From the NCBI GenBank assembly GCA_022616395.1, contig JAKEEV010000638.1, forward strand, positions 1 to 5,940: 5,940 nt of DNA. Reading direction: 5' to 3'. A program made the position numbers and the translations under genes. Every line of letters starts with the position of its first letter. The first letter of the stretch is position 1. Below, in pieces: positions 1-4,591 of the stretch. The DNA is from Planctomycetia bacterium. GTDB lineage: Bacteria; Planctomycetota; Planctomycetia; Gemmatales; Gemmataceae. The notes beneath the pieces are model-generated. The model saw nothing but the letters and a program-made list of their open reading frames with translations, searched no databases and was not told the origin of the DNA.

Positions 1-107
1 AAACCCGTCGCTGACGCTTCAGCGCCGAATCAGAGCCGGAAGCGTCAGCGACGGTGTTTCTCTTCGCAACGGAAACGGAGAAAACCCGTCGCTGACGCTT
101 CCGGCTC
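1..107. repeat. Three copies of a palindromic repeat upstream of hom
   Basis: The 16-nt arm at 5-20 (CCGTCGCTGACGCTTC) is perfectly complementary to 39-54, forming a hairpin with an 18-nt loop; the flanking AAAC at 1-4 and GTTT at 56-59 can add four pairs around one bulged base. A third copy in the same orientation as the first lies at 82-107. The copies at 33-54 and 86-107 are exact 22-bp inverted repeats ending in the GCCGGAAGC/GCTTCCGGC half. The block fills the space before hom. It may terminate an upstream gene or be a dispersed genomic repeat. No T-run follows the hairpin, so a classic terminator is not supported. The repeat style is what I associate with Gemmata-like planctomycetes, from memory only. 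Confidence 0.85.
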
Positions 108-120
108 CGATCACCCTCGC

Positions 121-145
121 GATAATAGGCCCTTACCTCTGGGAG
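121..145 (+). promoter_or_regulatory. Possible hom -10 box and Shine-Dalgarno
   Basis: GATAAT at 121-126 matches the sigma70 -10 consensus at five of six positions, but the expected -35 region (about 98-103) falls in the repeat and is poor. GGGAG at 141-145 is a Shine-Dalgarno-like run 10 nt before the ATG at 156. The ribosome site supports this start. The promoter is only a possibility. Confidence 0.35.
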
Positions 146-155
146 TTCGGGCACC

Positions 156-1547
156 ATGAGCGAACCGCTGGGCGTGGCACTGATTGGTTGTGGGACCGTT
201 GGCGGTGGGGTGGCTCATGTGCTGTTGGCACACGCCGAGCGAGTCGCTCAGCGAGCCGCCCGGCCGATTGCTCTTCGTCGAGTGGTTGTGCGCGATCCGA
301 GCAAGCCGCGTGATCCGCTCATTCCGCGCGACATCATCACGACCGACATCTCCTCCGCGCTTCACGATTCATCCGTCCAGGTGGTTGTGGAACTCATCGG
401 AGGAACGACTGTCGCGAAGAAAGTCGTTCTCGATGCTCTTGCGGCCGGCAAGCATGTCGTCACCGCGAATAAAGCTCTCCTGGCCGATTCCGGCTCGGAA
501 GTTTTTGAAGCAGCACGCAAGGCCGAGCGAACCGTGTGCTTCGAGGCTGCGGTCGCGGGCGGCGTGCCTGTTATTCGCGCGCTTGGAGAAAGTCTCGCGG
601 CCAACCAGGTGACCGCGATTCAAGCGATTCTCAACGGCACCTCGAACTTCATCCTCACGGCGATGGCCGAACGCGGGCTGAGTTACTCATCAGCACTCGC
701 CGAAGCTCAGAAGCTCGGTTATGCCGAAGCAGACCCGACTCTGGATGTGGACGGCAGCGACGCGGCCCACAAGTTAGCGATTCTCGCGCAAATCTCCTTC
801 GGTGTGGCGGCGAAGCCTCACGAAATCGCCCGTCAGGGCATCGACACCATCGACGCGATGGACATCCGCTTCGCCAACGAACTCGGTTACACGATCAAGT
901 TGCTCGCGGAAGCGTGGACCAGCGAAGAAGCGCGGAACGCGGAACGCGGAATGCGGAACAAAAACAACGGACAGGAGCCGTCTTCCGTTCCGAGTTCCGC
1001 GCTCCGCGCTCCGCGTTCGGTGGCTTTGCACGTTGCTCCGGTGCTGCTTCGTCACACCGACTTACTCGCACAGGTACGAGGAGCGTACAACGCGGTGTTG
1101 GTGTATGGCGATGTGGTGGGTGAAACGCTCTATCAGGGACCGGGAGCGGGTCGAATGCCGACCGCGAGTTCCGTTGTCGCCGATCTCATTGATTTGGGCG
1201 TTGGTCGAGCACAGCGCACCTTTGCCGCTGCGCGTTTGTGGAGCCGCGAGGGTCGCGGATTTACTGTGGAACCACCGGAGCGAGTGAGAAGCCGATTTTA
1301 TCTCCGGCTGCTCGTTGCGGACAAACCCGGCGTGCTGGCAGACATCACTCGGATTCTCGCGGACGAAGAGATCAGCATCTCAAGTTTGGTTCAGCACGAA
1401 GCACAGGAAGACGGCAGCGGCGCGCCGGTTCCACTTGTCATCGTGACCCACTACGCCGCCACCGGCCGATTCCGAAAGGCATTGGAAAAAATCAATCGCT
1501 TAACCACCACCTCCGCCCCCGCCGTCTTCTTCAGCATGGGGGATTGA
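156..1547 (+). CDS. hom: Homoserine dehydrogenase with C-terminal ACT domain
   Basis: Cytoplasmic NAD(P)-dependent enzyme that reduces aspartate semialdehyde to homoserine, the branch point to threonine, methionine and isoleucine. The 463-residue product begins with a Rossmann fold (GCGTVG at 11-16). It then has NKALLA at 105-110, with K106 matching the family's active-site lysine, the AAVAGGVPVI block at 131-140, ILNGTSNFIL at 158-167, and the catalytic block from E191 to K206, in which D202 and K206 match the proton-transfer pair. An ACT domain occupies about 378-463 (VADKPGVLADITRIL), which in this family usually gives threonine feedback inhibition. The ATG at 156 is chosen because the Rossmann fold starts immediately and GGGAG lies 10 nt upstream. 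It is longer than typical family members (about 430-440) because residues about 259-288 form an extra loop encoded by an inverted repeat at 930-1018. All catalytic residues are intact, so it should be active. Confidence 0.97.
   Translation: MSEPLGVALIGCGTVGGGVAHVLLAHAERVAQRAARPIALRRVVVRDPSKPRDPLIPRDIITTDISSALHDSSVQVVVELIGGTTVAKKVVLDALAAGKHVVTANKALLADSGSEVFEAARKAERTVCFEAAVAGGVPVIRALGESLAANQVTAIQAILNGTSNFILTAMAERGLSYSSALAEAQKLGYAEADPTLDVDGSDAAHKLAILAQISFGVAAKPHEIARQGIDTIDAMDIRFANELGYTIKLLAEAWTSEEARNAERGMRNKNNGQEPSSVPSSALRAPRSVALHVAPVLLRHTDLLAQVRGAYNAVLVYGDVVGETLYQGPGAGRMPTASSVVADLIDLGVGRAQRTFAAARLWSREGRGFTVEPPERVRSRFYLRLLVADKPGVLADITRILADEEISISSLVQHEAQEDGSGAPVPLVIVTHYAATGRFRKALEKINRLTTTSAPAVFFSMGD
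930..1018. repeat. Heptamer-built inverted repeat inside hom
   Basis: The left arm at 932-959 is four tandem heptamers (GCGGAAC, GCGGAAC, GCGGAAT, GCGGAAC). The right arm at 987-1014 is four inverted heptamers (GTTCCGA, GTTCCGC, GCTCCGC, GCTCCGC). Of 28 positions, 24 pair; the spacer is 27 nt. The element is read through in the hom frame and encodes residues about 259-288, rich in Ala, Arg, Asn and Ser, lying between the conserved LGYTIKLLAEAW stretch and the VALHVAPVLL strand. Usual homoserine dehydrogenases join these two with only a short loop. It therefore looks like an inserted repeat tolerated in a surface loop. Confidence 0.85.
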
Positions 1548-1557
1548 GAATCCGCTT

Positions 1558-1611
1558 TGCGGTCAAAGGCGATGTTGGACCGCATGGGGATACCCCACCC
1601 CCCTCGTTTTT
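1558..1611 (+). terminator. Weak candidate terminator after hom
   Basis: Ten bases after the hom stop there is a 7-bp stem (TGCGGTC at 1558-1564 with GACCGCA at 1578-1584), directly followed by a 5-bp stem TGGGG / CCCCA (1585-1589 with 1593-1597). A T5 run lies at 1607-1611. The T-run is 9 nt from the last stem, so this is weak for an intrinsic terminator. Position just behind hom is the main support. Confidence 0.3.
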
Positions 1612-1709
1612 GCTCTGACGCATTTTCCCCATGATTTTCAGCGTCCCCTCACTTTGCGGTGCAAAGAGGTGGCCTTTATAGCGAGCATTTGCTGCTTTTC
1701 GTAGGGTTT

Positions 1710-1733
1710 GCTGTGGCCAGGGGTGGCCACAGC
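1710..1733. repeat. Perfect 10-bp hairpin with GGGG loop
   Basis: GCTGTGGCCA at 1710-1719 is perfectly complementary to TGGCCACAGC at 1724-1733 with a GGGG loop. There is no T-run behind it on either strand, so it is more likely a REP-like repeat or RNA structure than a terminator. Confidence 0.7.
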
Positions 1734-1781
1734 AACTCCGCGCTGTTCATCCTCTCACACCACAACAACCAGAAGCGCGGA

Positions 1782-1801
1782 GAGTCGCAAGAGAGCGACT
1801 C
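1782..1801. repeat. 7-bp perfect hairpin
   Basis: GAGTCGC at 1782-1788 pairs with GCGACTC at 1795-1801 across a six-base AAGAGA loop. It lies 48 nt right of the GCTGTGGCCA hairpin. No function can be assigned. Confidence 0.55.
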
Positions 1802-1915
1802 GGGGCGCAGTATTGGCCGGGTGGGATACAGAAATGCCTCCCAAAGTCGGCAATCGTCCTCAATTAACAACTGTGACTGATTAGTGAACTTTTGTCAAGT
1901 AACTACTCGCGGCTT

Positions 1916-2047
1916 GGTGCGGTAATGGATTCTGGCATTGAACTTGATTCACCCAGCCGGCTAACGCCGGCGGATCGACAACGCACCGTCGAACCGCCGG
2001 CGTTAGCCGGCTGGGTTGCTTCCACTGCCAGAAACGATTACCGCACC
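1916..2047. repeat. 132-nt nested palindromic element
   Basis: The core is a perfect 23-bp inverted repeat, 1951-1973 with 1994-2016 (arm type CAGCCGGCTAACGCCGG), extended after one mismatch by TCGAC / GTCGA at 1975-1979 and 1988-1992, leaving an 8-nt loop. Around it is an outer imperfect repeat: 1916-1937 pairs with 2026-2047 (GGTGCGGTAAT and TTCTGGCA conserved, two mismatches in 22). The two layers share almost the same centre, which suggests one element with defined ends. No protein is encoded within. It could be a non-autonomous mobile element, or a nested insertion of one repeat into another. Confidence 0.85.
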
Positions 2048-2093
2048 CTCGCGGCCTTCCGTGCTCCCAACCAGCCGGTTCCGAAGAGCGTTG

Positions 2094-2140
2094 AAAAAAT
2101 CACCGCTTCCCACCCCGCCGCGTTTCAGCGTGGGAGGCGG
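2094..2140 (-). terminator. Intrinsic terminator of the toxin-antitoxin operon
   Basis: Read on the minus strand, an 11-bp stem (2140-2130 with 2113-2103, one G-T wobble, 16-nt loop) begins at the base after the toxin stop codon. It is followed by T6 (2099-2094). The GC-rich stem and immediate T-run fit a Rho-independent terminator closing the operon. The loop sequence also resembles a dispersed planctomycete repeat, so the terminator may have been built from one. Confidence 0.75.
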
Positions 2141-2659
2141 TTACGACCCCATCATCGCTTCGAGTTGGGCCGCGGAGAGGAACACCCGATAGGGATGACC
2201 GGGGAGTTCGGCGAAATCGTAGTGCTGGTAAAACGCTTTCGATGCGTCATCGATGCAATCGAGAATAACCGCGATGAACGCGAACGTCTGCCCCGCATCG
2301 AAACAGTCGCGGAGTGCCTGAGCCAGGAGCAACTTGCCCAGCCCTTGCCCTTGCCGATCGGCAGACACACCGAACCACGCGAGAACCGCAACCGGCAACA
2401 TCCGGCGGGGGAGCTTCTTCGCTACGTCCGCCGGAAGATCGCCGAAATCCACCTGCCCCGTCGCGAGCGTGTAATAGCCCGCGATGACACCGGATTCGTC
2501 GAGCAACACTTTCGTGATGGAGAGGTGCTTCTCCTGATTCTGAAGTGCTTTCGTTTTCAGCCAGTCGTCCACATCCGCTTGCCCGCTGGTGAACGCCTTG
2601 CGAGGATGCGCCTTCGCCAGCCGCTCCAGGCGAAAGCCATCTGGAAAGCGAACGCTCAT
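2141..2659 (-). CDS. TacT-type GNAT acetyltransferase toxin
   Basis: A 172-residue GCN5-related N-acetyltransferase of the TacT/AtaT toxin type. In this family the enzyme uses acetyl-CoA to acetylate the amino group of aminoacyl-tRNA and so blocks translation. Visible marks are the N-terminal FTSGQADVDDWL block (23-34), typical of these toxins; GYYTLA at 61-66; the acetyl-CoA loop RQGQGLG at 102-108; and the DDASKAFYQHYDF block at 137-149 with Y144, which aligns with the catalytic tyrosine of TacT. The start is fixed by an ATGA overlap with the antitoxin stop, giving translational coupling. The TAA stop is followed at once by a terminator. The length is normal and all motifs are present, so it is predicted active. 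Which tRNA it targets cannot be told from sequence. Confidence 0.93.
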   Translation of the reverse strand: MSVRFPDGFRLERLAKAHPRKAFTSGQADVDDWLKTKALQNQEKHLSITKVLLDESGVIAGYYTLATGQVDFGDLPADVAKKLPRRMLPVAVLAWFGVSADRQGQGLGKLLLAQALRDCFDAGQTFAFIAVILDCIDDASKAFYQHYDFAELPGHPYRVFLSAAQLEAMMGS

Positions 2660-2958
2660 GACTCGCCCCGCATGAGCTTACCGAGCTTCTTCTGCGCGGC
2701 GGTGAGTTTGGCGGGCGCGCTGAGAGCGGTCCAGAACGCGAGTTGTTCTTCGGGGGTCATCGCGATTGTCTGTTCGGTAGCAGCAGTGACTTCCTTGCGA
2801 GCCTGCGCAACGGTGACTTGACGCACATAATCGCTCACACTGATCCCGCGCAACTCCGCCGCGCGCGTCAGAACGCTCTTGCTCTCTTCGTCCAGGCGAA
2901 CCATCAGCGGACTGGGACTGGCGGCTTTCGCCGCGCCGTTTGTTCGTGTTTTCCCCAT
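2656..2958 (-). CDS. DUF1778/TacA-type antitoxin
   Basis: A 100-residue ribbon-helix-helix protein. After a basic, Ala-rich tail (1-15), residues about 18-55 form the DNA-binding fold, with strand PLMVRLDEESKSVL and helices around AAELRGISVSDYVRQVTVAQA. Residues about 63-98 (AMTPEEQLAFWTAL onward) match the C-terminal arm that in this family wraps and inhibits the GNAT toxin. It should neutralise the downstream toxin and, as dimer or complex, repress its own promoter. The ATG at 2958 has a strong GAGGAGGG Shine-Dalgarno (2972-2965) six bases upstream. Its TGA overlaps the toxin ATG. Antitoxin-first order is the usual one for this family. Confidence 0.93.
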   Translation of the reverse strand: MGKTRTNGAAKAASPSPLMVRLDEESKSVLTRAAELRGISVSDYVRQVTVAQARKEVTAATEQTIAMTPEEQLAFWTALSAPAKLTAAQKKLGKLMRGES

Positions 2959-2973
2959 CGGAAGCCCTCCTCA

Positions 2974-3003
2974 TTCACATTGTATTGCTAAATGCAATAC
3001 AAT
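2974..3003 (+). promoter_or_regulatory. Divergent promoter for the membrane-protein gene
   Basis: On the plus strand, TTCACA at 2974-2979 (five of six to TTGACA) and TACAAT at 2998-3003 are 18 bp apart. The -10 box exists because the operator palindrome ends in the same hexamer on both strands. Transcription would begin near 3010, about 30 nt ahead of the ATG at 3041. The toxin-antitoxin operator would then sit over this promoter too. Confidence 0.5.
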
Positions 3004-3006
3004 CAA
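2979..3006 (-). promoter_or_regulatory. Toxin-antitoxin promoter with palindromic operator
   Basis: On the minus strand, -35 TTGATT (3006-3001) and -10 TACAAT (2984-2979) are separated by 16 bp. The span 2979-3003 is a perfect inverted repeat with 10-bp arms ATTGTATTGC and GCAATACAAT around TAAAT. It covers the whole spacer, the -10 and half of the -35. A ribbon-helix-helix antitoxin bound here would block RNA polymerase, the normal autoregulation of such operons. The predicted start, near 2972, lies at the edge of the Shine-Dalgarno, so the leader would be only about 14 nt. Confidence 0.8.
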
Positions 3007-3040
3007 GATCAGTAGCGACGACCAGAGGCTGGAGGCGGAA

Positions 3041-3664
3041 ATGTCGAGGTGGGCTGATTGGGTGAAGCGAGTCGAGGAGCGCGCGGAGCATCCCTTCGTG
3101 CCCTGGGTGCTGGGAGCGCTTGCGCTTGTGCTCGCGTGTGTCGGAGCGCTTCCGTATGCCGGCGGGTACAACGATGGCGGGCGACTTGCTACCGCTGAGT
3201 CGCTCATAGAGCGCGGAACGCTCGCCATCGACGACTCGGTATACGTCCGCGTGCCACCGGAGTTGCTCGAACGCGGAATCAATCCTTACGCGCCCTATCT
3301 GCCGAACATCCACCTTCACGGTACACTCGATAAGGTCCGCATCGACGGCCGATACTACTCCGACAAGCCGCCAGTTCCGAGTGTTCTGCTCGCGGCGGCA
3401 TATCGCGTGCTCATGTTCATCGGTCTTCCACGACCGAGCGAGCGGCCGGACGTGTTCTGTCGAGTCTCCGCGATCCTCACGTGCGGGTTGAGTTATGCCT
3501 TTGCTGTCTGGTGCATGTGGGTGCTTGGTCGCCGCGCGGGGCTAACTCCGAGTTGGCGGTTCGTGTGGCTTGTTGGTTTTGCTCTCGCAACGCTCCTCCC
3601 CGCATACACACGCCAAGTGAACTCGGGCATGCCTCAACTGGCCGCGGTCGCGGGCTGGCTCTGA
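3041..3664 (+). CDS. N-terminal part of split GT-C-like membrane protein (paralog 1)
   Basis: A 207-residue fragment of a polytopic inner-membrane protein. There is a membrane helix at about 21-38, then a large loop with YNDGGRLATAESLIERGT (43-60), GTLDK (94-98) and YYSDKPP (105-111), then helices around 112-128, 142-162 and 174-190. An acidic residue in the first outer loop, followed by a KPP motif, recalls ArnT/PMT-type GT-C glycosyltransferases, which use polyprenyl-linked sugars. That function is an inference. The start is the ATG at 3041, five bases after GGAGG (3031-3035); upstream in-frame ATGs lie inside the antitoxin and its operator. The frame ends at TGA 3662-3664, mid-domain. Paralog 2 continues through the equivalent point, so this is a truncated half, continued in the next frame from 3664. 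Confidence 0.8.
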   Translation: MSRWADWVKRVEERAEHPFVPWVLGALALVLACVGALPYAGGYNDGGRLATAESLIERGTLAIDDSVYVRVPPELLERGINPYAPYLPNIHLHGTLDKVRIDGRYYSDKPPVPSVLLAAAYRVLMFIGLPRPSERPDVFCRVSAILTCGLSYAFAVWCMWVLGRRAGLTPSWRFVWLVGFALATLLPAYTRQVNSGMPQLAAVAGWL

Positions 3665-4530
3665 TGCTCTCGAAGGTTGCTTCCGCAACTCACCCCGCTT
3701 CCCACAACCCCTCCCTGCGGGAGGGGGGACAGAGCACAAGCGAGAGCGGACGAACTCCGTGGGGCACGCTTCTCGCCGCTGGGTGTTTCGCGGGTCTTGG
3801 CTATGCGATGGATTTGGGAAGCGGGCCTCCTTTGTTGCTCGCGGCAATGGTTGCCGTTGCACTTCGCACGCGCCGAGTTGTGCCGGTCGCGGTGTTGCTG
3901 CTCGGAGCGCTTCCGTGGGTGGTGATGAATCACGCCATCACCTTCGCGGTGGGCCGCGTGTGGGTTCCGCTCGGGATGGTGCCGGAGTATCTGGACTGGC
4001 CCGGCAGTCCGTTCGATCCGTCGAACATGACCGGACTTGCTCGACACTCACCAGAGAGCTTCGCGCACTACGCCTACCAGCTCCTGCTCGGTTCACGCGG
4101 CTTTTTGATGTTCAATCTGCCTCTGTTGCTCGCGGTGAGTTTCGGCTGGCTTGTCTTCGTGCGCTCAGGAACAGATCGCATCGAGTTAGCGGCACTGGTC
4201 GGCTGGTGCGTGGGTGTGTGGATTATCTACACGCTGCTTTCCGACAATCTGGGAGGAGGAAGTCTGTCGGTGAGGTGGTTCGTGCCTCTTGTGGTGCCGG
4301 GGTTCTGGTTCCTCGCTCGACTGCTCGCGGAGCGGAGAAGTTTCCGCGCGGACTTCGTCATCCTCGCGTGTGGCGGGCTTGTGCTTGCATATCCGATGTG
4401 GGAACTCGGTCCGTGGCTCTCCAGCCCGATTCCTCACCACTTTGAAGTCATGCGCATCGCGGTGCTGGCGTGGGCCGCGGTTCGCATGCTGTTCGTCGTG
4501 CGGTGGATTGTTCGCAAGCGCGGAGAGTAA
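3664..4530 (+). CDS. C-terminal part of split GT-C-like membrane protein (paralog 1)
   Basis: 288 residues in the -1 frame relative to the upstream half, continuing the homology with paralog 2 without a break. Shared blocks include GPPLLLAAMVAVALRTRR (54-71), WPGSPF (112-117), NLPLLLAV (151-158) and RWFVP (204-208). Several hydrophobic segments follow, and a basic tail RWIVRKRGE ends the protein at TAA 4528-4530. The ATG at 3664 overlaps the upstream stop as TGATG, so reinitiation is conceivable, but no Shine-Dalgarno is visible. The more likely reading is one gene of about 495 residues broken by one missing base, whether a real mutation or an assembly error. Residues about 8-26 are an extra stretch encoded by a hairpin repeat (3708-3726) and absent from paralog 2. 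Confidence 0.75.
   Translation: MLSKVASATHPASHNPSLREGGQSTSESGRTPWGTLLAAGCFAGLGYAMDLGSGPPLLLAAMVAVALRTRRVVPVAVLLLGALPWVVMNHAITFAVGRVWVPLGMVPEYLDWPGSPFDPSNMTGLARHSPESFAHYAYQLLLGSRGFLMFNLPLLLAVSFGWLVFVRSGTDRIELAALVGWCVGVWIIYTLLSDNLGGGSLSVRWFVPLVVPGFWFLARLLAERRSFRADFVILACGGLVLAYPMWELGPWLSSPIPHHFEVMRIAVLAWAAVRMLFVVRWIVRKRGE
3688..3745. repeat. Hairpin repeat inserted in paralog 1
   Basis: CCCCTCCC at 3708-3715 pairs perfectly with GGGAGGGG at 3719-3726 across a TGC loop. It sits in a stretch (about 3688-3745) coding for residues about 8-26 of the C-terminal half. Aligned with paralog 2, KVASA corresponds to RIADSA and SGRTPWGTLLAAG to EGRTAWLSLLAAG. Only paralog 1 has about 18 further residues between them. 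The boundaries are approximate. The CCCCTCCC-hairpin style is one I associate with planctomycete dispersed repeats, from memory. Confidence 0.65.
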
Positions 4531-4568
4531 CGGTCTCGCTTGCGTCATTTTCCTCCTCTCGCTATCTT

Positions 4569-4584
4569 CCGCGATCTCGCGGAG
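4569..4584 (+). promoter_or_regulatory. Shine-Dalgarno of paralog 2 next to a small hairpin
   Basis: GGAG at 4581-4584 lies seven bases before the ATG at 4592 and fixes that start. It overlaps the right arm of a short CCGCG / CGCGG hairpin (4569-4573 with 4578-4582) that could partly mask the site. Only 61 bp separate paralog 1 from paralog 2 and no promoter or terminator is evident there, so cotranscription is likely. Confidence 0.45.
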
Positions 4585-4591
4585 TGCGCGA

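Larger units (their letters stand above)
1548..1915. other. Gene-free stretch with small hairpins
   Basis: No open frame here has a convincing ribosome site or recognisable product. A 73-codon plus-strand frame at 1659-1880 has no family resemblance and crosses the hairpins. What can be seen are hairpins at 1558-1584, 1585-1597, 1652-1666 (CTTTGC / GCAAAG), 1710-1733 and 1782-1801. No tRNA, rRNA or recognisable riboswitch core was found. It could hold a small RNA or decayed repeat material, but neither can be shown from sequence alone. Confidence 0.5.

Noticed and set aside
1..107. CRISPR array
   Set aside because: Three copies in alternating orientation with uneven spacing and strong internal symmetry do not fit direct repeats with uniform spacers, and no cas gene is present.
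930..1018. Intein or second domain in hom
   Set aside because: The insert is about 30 residues with no splicing motifs; it is fully explained by the inverted repeat.
1659..1880. 73-codon open frame in the intergenic stretch
   Set aside because: No Shine-Dalgarno, no family resemblance, and it reads through hairpins; not supportable as a gene.
1892..2821. 309-codon open frame on the plus strand
   Set aside because: It runs antisense to the well-supported toxin and antitoxin genes and through the 132-nt palindrome. The product has no recognisable domain and there is no good ribosome site.
2879..3040. Earlier in-frame start for paralog 1 at 2879
   Set aside because: The extension would overlap the antitoxin gene and its operator, and has no counterpart in paralog 2. 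The ATG at 3041 has GGAGG five bases upstream.
3207..3218. Further copies of the CGCGGAAC heptamer motif in the membrane-protein genes (also near 5631)
   Set aside because: They are isolated single matches within conserved ERGT/RRGT codons and are explained by coding sequence.
3655..3664. Programmed -1 frameshifting in paralog 1
   Set aside because: No slippery heptamer or A/T-rich slip site is present at GGCTGGCTCTGATG, and no clear stimulatory stem follows immediately. A lost base is simpler.
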